From Palleronia rufa (GTDB lineage: Bacteria > Pseudomonadota > Alphaproteobacteria > Rhodobacterales > Rhodobacteraceae), in contig NZ_JQEY01000001.1 of assembly GCF_000743715.1 (NCBI RefSeq), positions 307,406-371,405 of the forward strand: a stretch of DNA of 64,000 nucleotides, read 5' to 3'. The position numbers were made by a program, and so were the translations under genes. Numbering within the stretch: position 1 is the first letter of the stretch; each line of letters opens with the position of its first letter. The notes under the pieces were generated by a model. That model made no database searches, was not told the origin of the DNA, and saw nothing but the letters and a program-made list of their open reading frames with translations. This document shows, piece by piece, positions 46,790 to 56,229 of the stretch.

Positions 46790-47615
46790 GCCGCGGCGCG
46801 TCGTCCAGGACGCGCCGGCAAAGATCAACCTTGCGCTCCACGTCACCGGGCGCCGGGCGGACGGCTATCACCTGATCGATTCGCTGGTGGTCTTCGCGGC
46901 CCTTGGCGACCGGATCGCGGCAGAGCCGGCGCGGGACTGGTCGCTGGCGGTCACCGGACCCTTCGCGCACGGGCTGGAGGGGCCAAAGAACCTCTGCCTC
47001 CGGGCCGCGCGGCTGACGGGGGGGGCGCCCGCGGCGCTGACGCTGGACAAGCGCCTGCCCGTCGCCTCCGGGATCGGCGGCGGGTCCGCGGATGCCGCCG
47101 CCACGCTCCGCGCGCTCCACGCGCTGGACGGCCGCGCCCTTCCGGACCCGCTGCCCCTGGGGGCGGATGTCCCTGTCTGCCTCCACGGCCGCCCGGCCCG
47201 GATGCAGGGGATCGGAGAGCGCCTGTCACCCCTTCCGCCCCTTCCCCCGCTGCATCTCTGCCTGGCGAACCCCGGCGTCCCGGTCTCTACGCCCGACACG
47301 TTCCGCGCCCTGACGTCGCCCGACAACGCCCCGCTGCCGCCGCTGGCGGATATGCCCGATGCGGCGGCGGTGGGCCGCTGGCTCGCCACCGCCCGCAACG
47401 ACCTGGAACCGCCCGCACGTGCGCTGCACCCGGCCATCGGCACCGTCCTGGCGGCCCTCGCGGACACGGACGGCTGCCTTGTCGCGCGCATGTCCGGCTC
47501 TGGCGCGACCTGTTTCGGCCTCTACGCCACGGCGGCACAGGCCGATACCGCCGCGGCGGCCCTGTCCGGCGGGCATCCCGGCTGGTGGGTCGCATCGGCC
47601 CCCGTGCTTGGCTGA
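46779..47615 (+). CDS. ispE: 4-diphosphocytidyl-2-C-methyl-D-erythritol kinase
   Basis: Fourth step of the MEP isoprenoid pathway: phosphorylates CDP-ME. The 278-residue GHMP kinase has the substrate loop [21 protein letters not shown], the ATP loop [16 protein letters not shown] and the C-terminal [12 protein letters not shown] motif. ATG at 46779 lies inside the end of the TPR gene (11-base overlap), implying translational coupling. Confidence 0.95.
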   Translation: MAAEPRRVVQDAPAKINLALHVTGRRADGYHLIDSLVVFAALGDRIAAEPARDWSLAVTGPFAHGLEGPKNLCLRAARLTGGAPAALTLDKRLPVASGIGGGSADAAATLRALHALDGRALPDPLPLGADVPVCLHGRPARMQGIGERLSPLPPLPPLHLCLANPGVPVSTPDTFRALTSPDNAPLPPLADMPDAAAVGRWLATARNDLEPPARALHPAIGTVLAALADTDGCLVARMSGSGATCFGLYATAAQADTAAAALSGGHPGWWVASAPVLG

Positions 47616-47660
47616 CCGGGGGGCGCGCGCGCCGCCCTGCCCCAAACCGGCACCGCGGCG

Positions 47661-48644
47661 TCAGGTCAGCCGCGCCACCACGTAATCCGCCAGATCCCGC
47701 AACATGTCGCGCAGCGGCGCGTCGGGTAGCGGTTCCAGCGCCCCCTTCGCGCGGTCCGACCAGCCCAGGGCCGTCCGGCGCGTGCTCGCCAGCGCGCCGC
47801 TGCGCTCCAGCAGGCCGGCGGCGCGGGTCAGGTCGCCCTCTTGCTGCTGGCCCTGGCCGATGGTCCGGGTCCAGAACGCGCGATCGTCGCCCTCTGACCC
47901 CGCCACGGCGCGGATGATCGGAAGGGTCATCTTGCGCTCGCGGAAATCGTCGCCGACGCCCTTTCCGGTTCCCTCCATCCAGTCGATCGCGTCATCGGCC
48001 ATCTGAAAGGCGATGCCCAGCGCATCGCCGTAGGTGAACAGCGCCTCGACCTCACGCTCGGCGGCGCCGGCGATCACCCCGCCCACCTGCGTCGCCGCGG
48101 AGAACAGCGCCGCAGTCTTGCCGCGCACGATCGTCAGATAGGTCTCTTCCGCGGTGGCGAGGTCGCTCATGGCCGACAGTTGCAGCACCTCTCCCTCTGC
48201 GATGGTCGCCGCGGCGTTGGACAGGATGTCGAGCACCCGCAGAGAGCCCGTCTCGACCATCAGCTGGAACGACCGCGCGAACAGGTAGTCGCCCACCAGG
48301 ACGCTGGACTTGTTGTCCCACAGAAGGTTCGCCGTGGGCCGCCCGCGCCGCCGGTCGGACGCGTCCACCACGTCGTCATGGAGCAGCGTCGCGGTATGGA
48401 TGAACTCCACCGTCGCGGCCAGGTGCACGTCGTGGGGGCCGGGATAGCCCATCAGCCGGGCGCTCGCCAGGGTCAGCATCGGGCGGATCCGCTTGCCCCC
48501 CGCGCCGACCAGATGGGCGGTGACCTCCGGGATGCGCGGCGCGTGCCGCGAGGCCATGCGGTCGCGGATCAGCGCGTCCACCTCTGCCAGCGGCCCGGCC
48601 AGCGCCTTGGCCATTCGTTCGTGCGGTTTCACCTGCGCGTCCAT
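47661..48644 (-). CDS. Long-chain polyprenyl diphosphate synthase
   Basis: Builds the isoprenoid side chain of ubiquinone (probably decaprenyl in this family; chain length cannot be read with certainty). The 327-residue protein has GGKRIRPML, the first aspartate-rich motif LLHDDVVDASDRRRG with small residues before it (TAT), GVGDDFRERKMTLP, and the second motif QMADDAIDW. ATG at 48644 sits behind GGGGG. It is divergent from the DUF2007 gene, a known Rhodobacter arrangement. Confidence 0.94.
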   Translation of the reverse strand: MDAQVKPHERMAKALAGPLAEVDALIRDRMASRHAPRIPEVTAHLVGAGGKRIRPMLTLASARLMGYPGPHDVHLAATVEFIHTATLLHDDVVDASDRRRGRPTANLLWDNKSSVLVGDYLFARSFQLMVETGSLRVLDILSNAAATIAEGEVLQLSAMSDLATAEETYLTIVRGKTAALFSAATQVGGVIAGAAEREVEALFTYGDALGIAFQMADDAIDWMEGTGKGVGDDFRERKMTLPIIRAVAGSEGDDRAFWTRTIGQGQQQEGDLTRAAGLLERSGALASTRRTALGWSDRAKGALEPLPDAPLRDMLRDLADYVVARLT

Positions 48645-48689
48645 CGGACCCCCTTTCCCCCGCCGGACCCGGCGGCTATTCCGGATGCC

Positions 48690-48905
48690 ATGAAGGAACT
48701 CCTGCGCTCGAACGACCCGACCGTGATCGCGTTCGCCAAGGCATTGCTGTCCGGCGAGGGGATAGAGGTGTTCGAGCTGGACGTCCATACGAGCGTTCTG
48801 GAAGGCTCCATCGGCATCCTGCCGCGGCGGCTGATGGTGGCCCGACGCGACCATTTCCAGGCTGCGGCGGTCCTCAGGGACAACGATGTCGACACCGGGC
48901 ACTGA
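48690..48905 (+). CDS. DUF2007-family small protein
   Basis: A 71-residue protein MKELLRSNDPTVIAFAKALL... with the family block LDVHTSVLEGSIGILPRRLMV. DUF2007 members are short proteins with an alpha/beta fold, thought to act in signalling but without proven function. It is followed by a methyltransferase gene that starts inside its 3' end (20-base overlap), so the two are coupled. Divergent promoters with the polyprenyl synthase must lie in the 45-base gap. Confidence 0.88.
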   Translation: MKELLRSNDPTVIAFAKALLSGEGIEVFELDVHTSVLEGSIGILPRRLMVARRDHFQAAAVLRDNDVDTGH

Positions 48906-49644
48906 GCCCGGCACGACGCGGGACGCGTTCCTGGGCGGGCGGCTGATCCTGGAGCAACCCGCCCGGGGCTACCGCGCCGGGATCGACCCGGTGCTGCTGG
49001 CGGCGTCGGTTCCCGCCACGCCGGGTCAGAGCGTGCTGGAGCTGGGCTGCGGGGTCGGCGCGGCGCTCTTCTGCCTGGGCGCGCGCGTCGGCGGCCTGGA
49101 CCTCACCGGGCTGGAGCTGCAGGGCGGCCCCGCGGAACTGGCGCGCCGCAACGCCCGGACCAACGGCATCGCCGCCGACATCCGGTGCGGCGACCTGGCG
49201 CGGATGCCCGCCGCGTTGCGGCAGAGGCGGTTCGATCATGTCATCGCCAACCCGCCCTATTTCGACCGCCGCAGCGGCACGGCGTCGCCCCGGAGCGCGC
49301 GGGAGACCGCCATCGGAGAGGCCATTCCGCTCAACGGCTGGATCAACCATGGCGCGAAACGGCTTGTGCCGCGGGGTCTGTTCACCGTGATCCAGAAAGC
49401 CGACCGGCTGCCCGATCTTCTGGCGGCCATGGTCCCGCGGCTGGGCTCTCTGAGGGTCCGCCCGGTCCGGCCCCGGCCGGACCGTCCCGCCGGCCTGGTC
49501 ATCGTGCAGGGGACCAAGGGCGGCCGCGCCCCGGCCGTCCTGTTGCCGGATCTGATTCTCCACGCAGCCTCCGGGACGGACAAAAGCGCCGGATTCTCGC
49601 CTGTCGCGCAGGCAATCCTGAGGGACGGTGCGGAAATTCCGTAA
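48886..49644 (+). CDS. tRNA1(Val) A37 N6-methyltransferase-like protein
   Basis: SAM-dependent methyltransferase of the TrmN6 (YfiC) group, 252 residues. SAM motif LELGCGVGAALFCLG, acidic strand LTGLELQGGPA, and the catalytic NPPY in IANPPYFDRR, followed by the positively charged segment typical of N6-adenine methyltransferases. The target may be A37 of tRNA-Val, by homology only. It overlaps DUF2007 by 20 bases. Confidence 0.88.
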   Translation: MSTPGTEPGTTRDAFLGGRLILEQPARGYRAGIDPVLLAASVPATPGQSVLELGCGVGAALFCLGARVGGLDLTGLELQGGPAELARRNARTNGIAADIRCGDLARMPAALRQRRFDHVIANPPYFDRRSGTASPRSARETAIGEAIPLNGWINHGAKRLVPRGLFTVIQKADRLPDLLAAMVPRLGSLRVRPVRPRPDRPAGLVIVQGTKGGRAPAVLLPDLILHAASGTDKSAGFSPVAQAILRDGAEIP

Positions 49645-49750
49645 TATCGTGAAAGTTGTGCGCGCTATCGACGCATCTTTTGCAACGAAACGGTGACAGG
49701 CCGCGACACAGTTCCTACATTGGAAGCATCATCAACAACGGAGGTGACGC

Positions 49751-49915
49751 ATGTCGGTCAGTTCGCACGTTCAGGAGTTGCGACGGAAACACCAGGCTTT
49801 GTCGGATCGCGTGGAGGCCGCGCAGCGCGGACCATCCACGGACGACCTTGCGATCAAAGAGATGAAGCTGGAAAAACTGCGCCTCAAGGAACAGATCGAA
49901 CGCCTCGGACACTAG
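49751..49915 (+). CDS. DUF465 (YdcH-like) small helical protein
   Basis: A 54-residue protein, MSVSSHVQELRRKHQALSDR, then a short Gly/Pro turn and a second helix rich in Lys, Glu and Leu ending ERLGH. This is the DUF465/YdcH hairpin of two helices. The GGAGGTGACGC ribosome site is excellent. Function unknown; it is a monocistronic unit with its own terminator. It is too short to be picked up by coarse gene length cut-offs. Confidence 0.9.
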   Translation: MSVSSHVQELRRKHQALSDRVEAAQRGPSTDDLAIKEMKLEKLRLKEQIERLGH

Positions 49916-49925
49916 GCGCACCCCG

Positions 49926-49947
49926 GCGCCCTGCCGCGGCAGGGCGC
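49926..49947. other. Perfect 22-bp palindrome
   Basis: GCGCCCTGCCG followed directly by its complement CGGCAGGGCGC, 10 bases after the DUF465 stop and before the terminator. It could reinforce the 3' end of the transcript. No T-run follows it, so it is not itself a terminator. Confidence 0.7.
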
Positions 49948-49958
49948 TCCCAACGACG

Positions 49959-49986
49959 AAGGCCGGCTCCTAAGAGCCGGCCTTTT
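49959..49986. terminator. Terminator between DUF465 gene and phaB
   Basis: Perfect 11-bp stem AAGGCCGGCTC (49959-49969) and GAGCCGGCCTT (49974-49984) with loop CTAA, followed by TT. It lies between convergent genes; the T-run is better on the plus strand, but the stem can serve both directions. Confidence 0.85.
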
Positions 49987-50006
49987 CCCTGCGCGATCCG
50001 CAACCG

Positions 50007-50729
50007 TCAGGCGAAGTACTGGCCACCGTTGGCCGAGATCGTGGCGCCGGTGACGAACCCCGCATCGTCCGAGGTCAGGAACGCCACGCAGCGCGCGATC
50101 TCCTCAGGCTCGCCCAGACGGCCCACGGGGATCTGCGCGACGATCTGGTCGCGCACCTTTTCGGGCACGGCCATGACCATGTCGGTGGCGATGTAGCCCG
50201 GGCAGACCGCGTTCACGGTGATGCCCTTGGACGCCCCCTCCTGCGCCAGCGTCTTGGTGAACCCCAGATCGCCGGCCTTGGACGCCGCGTAGTTGGCCTG
50301 GGCGAACTGCCCCTTCTGGCCGTTGATCGAGCTGATGGTGACGATCCGTCCGAAGCCGCGGTCGCGCATGCCGACCCAGACGTTGTGGGTCATGTTGAAC
50401 ACGCCGGTGAGGTTGGTGTTGATGACCGCGTTCCACTGCTCGGGCGTCATCTTGTGGAACGGCGCGTCCTTGGTGATGCCGGCGTTGTTGATCAGGATCT
50501 CCACCGGCCCCAGGTCTTCCTCGACCTTTGCGATGCCGGCCTTGCAGGCCTCGTAGTCGGCCACGTCGAACTTGTAGGTCTTGATGCCGGTCTCTTCGGT
50601 GAATTTGGCCGCCGCCTCGTCGTTGCCGCCGTAGGTGGCCGCGACCTGGTGGCCCTCTTCCTTCAGCGTTCTTGCGATGGCGGCGCCGATCCCGCGGCTG
50701 CCTCCGGTCACGATGGCTACTCGTCCCAT
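50007..50729 (-). CDS. phaB: Acetoacetyl-CoA reductase
   Basis: NADPH-dependent short-chain dehydrogenase that reduces acetoacetyl-CoA to R-3-hydroxybutyryl-CoA for polyhydroxybutyrate. The 240 residues show TGGSRGIG, NNAG, the catalytic serine in ISSINGQKGQ and YAASK. FTKTLAQEGASKGITVNAVCPGYIATDMV is characteristic of PhaB rather than FabG. A perfect GGAGGAG site precedes the ATG. phaA lies upstream with one patatin-like gene between. Confidence 0.95.
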   Translation of the reverse strand: MGRVAIVTGGSRGIGAAIARTLKEEGHQVAATYGGNDEAAAKFTEETGIKTYKFDVADYEACKAGIAKVEEDLGPVEILINNAGITKDAPFHKMTPEQWNAVINTNLTGVFNMTHNVWVGMRDRGFGRIVTISSINGQKGQFAQANYAASKAGDLGFTKTLAQEGASKGITVNAVCPGYIATDMVMAVPEKVRDQIVAQIPVGRLGEPEEIARCVAFLTSDDAGFVTGATISANGGQYFA

Positions 50730-50742
50730 GTCGATCTCCTCC

Positions 50743-51597
50743 TCAGGGTTTGCTCAGATTGTCGATCTTGCTCAGGAACCTTCGGGCGTCGGCCTCTCCC
50801 AGCGCCCAGGTCCGCCGCAGCTTGTCGGGGTCGGTAAAGTCGATCTTGTCCGCCGGAACCTCCTTGGACGGCTGGACATAGGTCCGGCCGGGAACGTCGG
50901 GGAAGTTGCGGAACCGCTTGGTCAGCACGATCAGCGACGTGCCCTCGTCGGGGGTCGGCATCGGCGCCTGGTCGGCCATCCCGGCGTCGATGGCCGGCAG
51001 CCCGTCCCACTCCGGGGGATCGAAGGCCGGCGGGATCGTCGCCGCGGCGCAGATCAGATCCGTCAGGCGGCCGTCCCGCGCGGCCTGGTTCGCGTCCACC
51101 AGCTCTTCGGTCAGGCCGGCCTTCTGTGCCCAGGTCAGATGCGGGTTCGAGCGGATCTTGCTGTCGGCCACGTAGACCAGGGTCATCGCGGCGCCGGTCG
51201 TCCGCGCCCATGACGTGTCCGGCGGGCGGGCGATCAGGATCTGCAAGGACGGTCCTTCGGCGACCGAGCGCCGCGCCTCCGCGTCGCCGAAGCAGCTTTC
51301 GATCACGTCGCGGTAGAGCGACTGGTGCGGGGAGCGGCCGGGTTCGCCGTCGAACGGCTCCGACGTCGGCAGGTTGTAATCGAGCGATTCCGCCGTCTCG
51401 ACGAAGGCCTCCAGAACCTGCTGCCCGCGGTGGGTGACGAACCCGCAGCCCGAGCACGCCCCGCCGGACACGCCGGTGATGCGCTTGGGCTTCAGAGGAA
51501 CGGCATCGCGCAGCACGTGGATGAACCCGCCCTGCCACATGCAGCGCGTGCCGCCGCCGGAAAAGACCAGCTGGTCGAAGAGTGTGGCGTCGCCCAT
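50743..51597 (-). CDS. Patatin-like hydrolase
   Basis: Patatin-fold acyl hydrolase of 284 residues with the oxyanion loop SGGGTRCMWQGG, the nucleophile elbow GVSGGAC (GxSxG) and the catalytic aspartate in DAGMADQ (DxG/A motif). It starts at ATG 51597; upstream extension would run into phaA. It sits between phaA and phaB on the same strand with short gaps, so it is likely part of the polyhydroxybutyrate operon. A role as intracellular PHB depolymerase or granule-associated lipase is an inference from this position and the fold. Confidence 0.88.
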   Translation of the reverse strand: MGDATLFDQLVFSGGGTRCMWQGGFIHVLRDAVPLKPKRITGVSGGACSGCGFVTHRGQQVLEAFVETAESLDYNLPTSEPFDGEPGRSPHQSLYRDVIESCFGDAEARRSVAEGPSLQILIARPPDTSWARTTGAAMTLVYVADSKIRSNPHLTWAQKAGLTEELVDANQAARDGRLTDLICAAATIPPAFDPPEWDGLPAIDAGMADQAPMPTPDEGTSLIVLTKRFRNFPDVPGRTYVQPSKEVPADKIDFTDPDKLRRTWALGEADARRFLSKIDNLSKP

Positions 51598-51637
51598 GGC
51601 GCGCGTCGGGGCCGCGTCCGCCGCGGCCCCGGCCCCG

Positions 51638-52813
51638 TCAGGGCCGCTCGACGCACATGGCGACACCCATGCCGCCGCCGATGCACAATGTCGCCAGACC
51701 CTTCTTGGCGTCGCGCTTCTGCATCTCGAACAGCAGGGTATTGAAGATCCGGCAGCCCGAGGCGCCGATCGGGTGGCCGATGGCGATGGCGCCGCCGTTC
51801 ACGTTCACGATTTCCGGGTCCCACCCCATGTCCTTGTTCACCGCGCAGGCCTGGGCGGCAAAGGCTTCGTTGGCCTCTACGAGGTCCAGGTCCGACGCCT
51901 TCCAGCCGGCCTTTTCCAGCGCCTTGCGGCTTGCACCGATAGGACCCGTGCCCATGATCGACGGGTCGAGCCCGACCGTGGCGTAGCTGACGATCCGCGC
52001 CATCGGCTCGATTCCACGCTTTTCGGCCTCTTCCGCGGTCATCAGCAGCACGGCCGCCGCGCCGTCGTTGATGCCGCTGGCGTTGCCGGCGGTGACAGAA
52101 CCGTCCTTGGTGAAGGCCGGGCGCAGCTTGGCCATCCCCTCGACCGTGGCGCCTTCGCGGATGTGTTCGTCCTTGTCGACGACCACATCGCCCTTGCGGG
52201 TGCTGACCGTGTAGGCGACGATCTCATCCTGGAAGCGCCCGGACTCGCGCGCCTTTTCCGCCTTGTTCTGGGACCGGGCGGCGAATTCGTCCTGCTGTTC
52301 GCGGCTGATCTGCCACTGCTCCGCCACGTTCTCAGCGGTCTGGCCCATGTGGTAGCCGTTGAACGCGTCCCAGAGACCGTCGCGGATCATCGTGTCGACG
52401 AACTTCAGGTCGCCCATCTTGTGACCCTTGCGCAGGTTGGCGACATGGCCGCTCATGGACATGTTTTCCTGGCCGCCGGCGGCGACGATCGTGGCGTCCC
52501 CCAGCATGATGTGCTGAGCGCCCAGCGCCACGGCGCGCAGGCCCGACCCGCAGACCTGGTTGATGCCCCAGGCGGCCGATTCGATCGGCAATCCGGCGTT
52601 GATATGCGCCTGGCGGGCCGGGTTCTGACCCTGGCCGGCGGTCAGGACCTGACCCAGGATCGTCTCGCTCACATCGGCCTTGTCGATGCCGGCGCGCTCG
52701 ACGATGGCCTCCAGCACCGCCTTGCCCAGATCATGCGCCGGGACATCCGCAAGCCCGCCGCCGAAGGTTCCCACCGCGGTCCGCGCGGCAGAAGCGATTA
52801 CGATATTGGTCAT
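51638..52813 (-). CDS. phaA: Acetyl-CoA C-acetyltransferase (beta-ketothiolase)
   Basis: Condenses two acetyl-CoA to acetoacetyl-CoA, first step of polyhydroxybutyrate synthesis. The 391-residue protein has the active-site cysteine in [25 protein letters not shown] and the second cysteine in [12 protein letters not shown]. The ribosome site AGAGGAGAGGGACC is strong. It heads the phaA-patatin-phaB set. The phaC synthase is not in the window. Confidence 0.96.
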   Translation of the reverse strand: MTNIVIASAARTAVGTFGGGLADVPAHDLGKAVLEAIVERAGIDKADVSETILGQVLTAGQGQNPARQAHINAGLPIESAAWGINQVCGSGLRAVALGAQHIMLGDATIVAAGGQENMSMSGHVANLRKGHKMGDLKFVDTMIRDGLWDAFNGYHMGQTAENVAEQWQISREQQDEFAARSQNKAEKARESGRFQDEIVAYTVSTRKGDVVVDKDEHIREGATVEGMAKLRPAFTKDGSVTAGNASGINDGAAAVLLMTAEEAEKRGIEPMARIVSYATVGLDPSIMGTGPIGASRKALEKAGWKASDLDLVEANEAFAAQACAVNKDMGWDPEIVNVNGGAIAIGHPIGASGCRIFNTLLFEMQKRDAKKGLATLCIGGGMGVAMCVERP

Positions 52814-52927
52814 TCTGGTCCCTCTCCTCTGGCGGGCGCGGCCGCTTGCCGCATCCGATGATTCGGAAGGAAGATATAGCCTGCGCCCTCGGAATGACCA
52901 CCGCCGGCAGGCGCGGCGGGGGCCGGT

Positions 52928-53770
52928 TCAGCCCGTCTTCGCCTCCGGCACGCAGGAGCGCCAGCGGGGCCGCAGGGCGGGCGCGCCGAACCAGTAGCCC
53001 TGCAGGCAATCGACCCCGAGATCGGTGAGCGCGGCGGCGTCGCTGCTGGTCTCGACCGATTCGGCCACCACCAGCATGTCGAAATGCTGCGCGATGGACA
53101 CGACGGCGCGGATCAGCGCGCGGTTGTCGGCGCTTTCGGCGGCGCCGGTGCAGAACTCACCGTCCATCTTGAGGATGTCGAAGCAGAAATCCTTGAGATA
53201 CCGCATGGAGGTGTAGCCGGACCCGAAATCGTCGAGCGCGAAGGAGATGCCGCGGTCCTGGAGGCGGGCGATGAAGTCGATCACCACCCGCGGCATGGTG
53301 ATGGCCGAACTTTCGGTGATCTCCAGGATGAGCCGCTCCGCGACAAGGGGGTGGGCGGCCAGCCCGCGTTCCAGCTCTGCCGTCCAGGGCGGATAGTCGA
53401 TGGACCGGGCCGACATGTTGATCGACAGGCGCAGCGTCGGCGTCGCGGCCAGCGCGGCAAGCCCCGCGCGCAGCGCCAGCACGTCGAGCCTGCGGCCAAG
53501 TTCCCGATCTTCGACCTGCGGAAAGAAGTCACGCGCCGGGATCACCCGGCCGGTGCTGTCGAGCACGCGGATCAGCCCCTCGAAAAAGGCCGGGCGGTCG
53601 GGACGGCCGGCCAGCATCACCGGCTGATAGGCCAGCATCACCTCTGCCCGGTCGATCGCCCGTTCCACCATGGCGATGGTGTTGCGGTCCCGCTCCATCA
53701 CCGCGTAACTGAGCGGATCGGGCACCGTTCCCGGCCCGTCGGCCCCGTATCCCATGCCGTCCTTCATCAT
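52928..53770 (-). CDS. EAL-domain protein (c-di-GMP phosphodiesterase-like)
   Basis: A 280-residue stand-alone EAL protein with no GGDEF, PAS or membrane part. Signature motif reads EGL instead of EAL (FFEGLIRV), but the other catalytic residues seem kept: INMSA, LEITES, DDFGSGYTS, LKMDGEF, VAESVET and LQGYWFGAP. Activity is therefore possible. The frame opens at a GTG at 53830 but the ATG at 53770, preceded by GGGGATAAC, is a better start. It is divergent from tag. Confidence 0.88.
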   Translation of the reverse strand: MMKDGMGYGADGPGTVPDPLSYAVMERDRNTIAMVERAIDRAEVMLAYQPVMLAGRPDRPAFFEGLIRVLDSTGRVIPARDFFPQVEDRELGRRLDVLALRAGLAALAATPTLRLSINMSARSIDYPPWTAELERGLAAHPLVAERLILEITESSAITMPRVVIDFIARLQDRGISFALDDFGSGYTSMRYLKDFCFDILKMDGEFCTGAAESADNRALIRAVVSIAQHFDMLVVAESVETSSDAAALTDLGVDCLQGYWFGAPALRPRWRSCVPEAKTG

Positions 53771-53858
53771 GTTATCCCCGATTTCACGGTATCGTTCTGT
53801 CACGCCGAGGCTAAGAAGGGGTAAAATCACGAATTGTTCTCATTCCGGAGCGCCGCCC

Positions 53859-54428
53859 ATGTCCGAAACCGCTTGTCGCTGCCCCTGGTGCGGGGACGAC
53901 CCCCTGTATGTCGCGTATCACGACACCGAATGGGGCGTGCCGGAACGCGACCCGCGCGCGCTGTGGGAGAAACTGATCCTCGACGGGTTCCAGGCGGGGC
54001 TGTCCTGGATCACGATCCTTAGAAAGCGCGACAATTTCCGCGCCGCGTTCGGTGGGTTCGATCCCTCCGTGATCGCCGGCTGGGGCGAACCGGAGGTCGC
54101 GCGGCTTCTGGGCGATTCGGGGATCGTGCGCCACCGCGGCAAGATCGAGGCCGCGATCGGCAATGCCCGCGCCTATCTGGCGATCGGCGATTTCAGCGCC
54201 TTCGTCTGGGACCACGTGGACGGTGCGCCGCTGCAGAACGCGCCCGTCGCCATGGCCGATGTCCCGACCCAGACGCCCGCGTCCCGCGCGCTCTCGAAAT
54301 CCCTGACGGCACGGGGATTCAGGTTCTGCGGGCCGACCATCACCTATGCCTGGATGCAGGCCTGCGGGCTTGTGAACGATCATCTGGCCGCCTGCCCCCG
54401 CCGCGCCCCTGTCGCGCGCATGGCGTGA
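53859..54428 (+). CDS. tag: DNA-3-methyladenine glycosylase I
   Basis: Base-excision repair of 3-methyladenine. The 189 residues have the zinc site CPWCGDDPLYVAYHDTEWG at the N terminus, GLSWITILRKRDNFRAAF in the middle and the final His/Cys cluster (GLVNDHLAACPRR) that completes the zinc snap. ATG at 53859 has CCGGAG upstream. Divergent from the EAL gene. Confidence 0.95.
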   Translation: MSETACRCPWCGDDPLYVAYHDTEWGVPERDPRALWEKLILDGFQAGLSWITILRKRDNFRAAFGGFDPSVIAGWGEPEVARLLGDSGIVRHRGKIEAAIGNARAYLAIGDFSAFVWDHVDGAPLQNAPVAMADVPTQTPASRALSKSLTARGFRFCGPTITYAWMQACGLVNDHLAACPRRAPVARMA

Positions 54429-54477
54429 CCGGAACGCGACGGGGCGCGCGGACGTTCGGTCGCCAGGAGGCGCACAG

Positions 54478-55920
54478 ATGACCCAGAGCAAGAGCCAGAC
54501 CAAGACGAAGACGAACCGCGGCGGCGGCGGCGGCGGATCGAAGACCAAGGATTCGCCGGTCGCCAAGGCCGAAGGGCGCGTGGACGCCTATCGCGACCTG
54601 GCGGAGCGGATCGCTCGGGGAGAGCAGATCGTGCCGCCCGCGCTTTTGTCGGGCCACGAGCGCCGCCGCCATGTGCGCGCCACCCTGCGCGAGGATCACC
54701 AGAACCGCATCGAGGAACGCGCCTCGGGCACCCGCGAGAAGTTCCAGAAGCTGGCCAAGTCGCGCTTCAGCTTCTTTCGCGGCACGGCGCTGTTGTTCTA
54801 CCGCGACATGGTCGGCACCGACGCGGACATGCCGACGGTGCTGGCCCTGGGCGATGTCCACCCGGAGAATTTCGGCGTCATGCCCAACCGCGACGGGGCG
54901 CCGATCTTTTCGGTCAACGATTTCGATGAGGTCATCTATGCGCCGTTCACCTGGGACATGAAGCGCGGCGCCGTTGGCTTCTGGATCGCCGCCAAGGAAG
55001 AGGGCGGCATGAAGCGCAAGCACCGCCGCCGCGTCGTGCGCGCCTTCTTCGAGGGCTATGTCGACGCCATCGAAGGGTTTGCGGAGATGAGCGACGAAAA
55101 GCGCGACGCCTTCCGCATGGACAACTCCCCCAAGGTGATCCGGCGGCTCTTCGAGGAGGCCTGGGAGGAGCGCGAGAGCTGGCTCTGGAGCGACTACCTC
55201 AAGGAGAACGGTCGCGGCTTCCGCGCGGATGACGAGCTTGAGCCGCTGACGTCGCGCACCGAGACGTTCCAGAAGGCGGTCCACGAGCTGATGAAGGCCA
55301 AGGGGCTGGACGTGCCCGCCCGCGCCGGCGAACTGAAGGTCAAGGATGTGTGCAAGCGTCACGGCCAGGGCACCGCCTCTCTGGGCCTGCCGCGCTACTA
55401 CGTCCTGATCGAGGGACCGTCCAAGGATGCGACCGACGATATCATCATCGAGTTCAAGCACGCCCGGCGCTCCGCGCTGGAGGGGCTGGTGCCGCCCAGC
55501 GACTTCAACGCCGGCACCAAGGCCGACCGCATCGCCCACGGACAGGCCGTGCAGCTGGCCCAGGGCGATGTGTTCTACGGCGCGGTGGAGATCGAGGGCG
55601 AAAGCTTCATGAGCCGCGAGCGCGCGCCGTTCCGCGACGACATCGACCTCGATGAGCTGTCCAAGAAGACCTGGCGCGAATATGCCCGCGTCTGCGGCGC
55701 GGCGCTGGCCCAGGCCCACGCCCTGTCCGACGACCTGGGGCAGGTGGATTACGACGTGGAGCCCTCGATCGTGAAGTCCTGCAAGCCGCGAGAGCTCTTC
55801 CTGGAAGACCTGGTGCGGTTCACCGTGGAGGCCGCGGACCGGCTCAAGGCCGACCACAAGGCGTTCGTGCAGGATTTCAAAGCCGGCGCCTTCGACCGGA
55901 TCGACTACGTCTATCGCTGA
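54478..55920 (+). CDS. DUF2252-family protein
   Basis: A 480-residue conserved protein of unknown function. After a Ser/Lys/Gly-rich tail of about 35 residues comes the DUF2252 core, which looks like a distant kinase fold: RFSFFRGTALLFYRDM, GDVHPENFGVM (an HxxN-like catalytic-loop motif) and VNDFDEV (a DFD motif in the position of the metal-binding loop). The ribosome site CCAGGAGG is excellent. Last intact gene before the decayed island. Confidence 0.9.
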   Translation: MTQSKSQTKTKTNRGGGGGGSKTKDSPVAKAEGRVDAYRDLAERIARGEQIVPPALLSGHERRRHVRATLREDHQNRIEERASGTREKFQKLAKSRFSFFRGTALLFYRDMVGTDADMPTVLALGDVHPENFGVMPNRDGAPIFSVNDFDEVIYAPFTWDMKRGAVGFWIAAKEEGGMKRKHRRRVVRAFFEGYVDAIEGFAEMSDEKRDAFRMDNSPKVIRRLFEEAWEERESWLWSDYLKENGRGFRADDELEPLTSRTETFQKAVHELMKAKGLDVPARAGELKVKDVCKRHGQGTASLGLPRYYVLIEGPSKDATDDIIIEFKHARRSALEGLVPPSDFNAGTKADRIAHGQAVQLAQGDVFYGAVEIEGESFMSRERAPFRDDIDLDELSKKTWREYARVCGAALAQAHALSDDLGQVDYDVEPSIVKSCKPRELFLEDLVRFTVEAADRLKADHKAFVQDFKAGAFDRIDYVYR

Positions 55921-56229
55921 CGGGCAAGGCCCGGTGAGGGTCCGGCCGTTCATCAGGTCAAGGGAAGGCACCTCGTCGAGGCGACCGCAGCGCGCGCATG
56001 GGCGGCGCATCCGTCTTCGACGCGGAAGACACGGTCCGCGCGCGCATCGAACCCCGCTGGAAATTCCAGAGCCCGACACGCCTGCTGGATGCCGATCGTC
56101 CGGCAAGAAGGGTGATCCCCGGTGTCACGACAAGTCCCGGGGACATGATGGGCTGAAGCACCGGCTGCCCGAGCACCTGCCGGAACGGCAACGTTCGTCG
56201 GGCGGGGGCGTCCTTTTTCCTGCGGAGAA
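55921..56229. other. Non-coding edge of the decayed island
   Basis: Nothing convincing is seen: short frames on both strands lack domains. The base usage suggests eroded coding sequence rather than a regulatory region. Confidence 0.5.
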
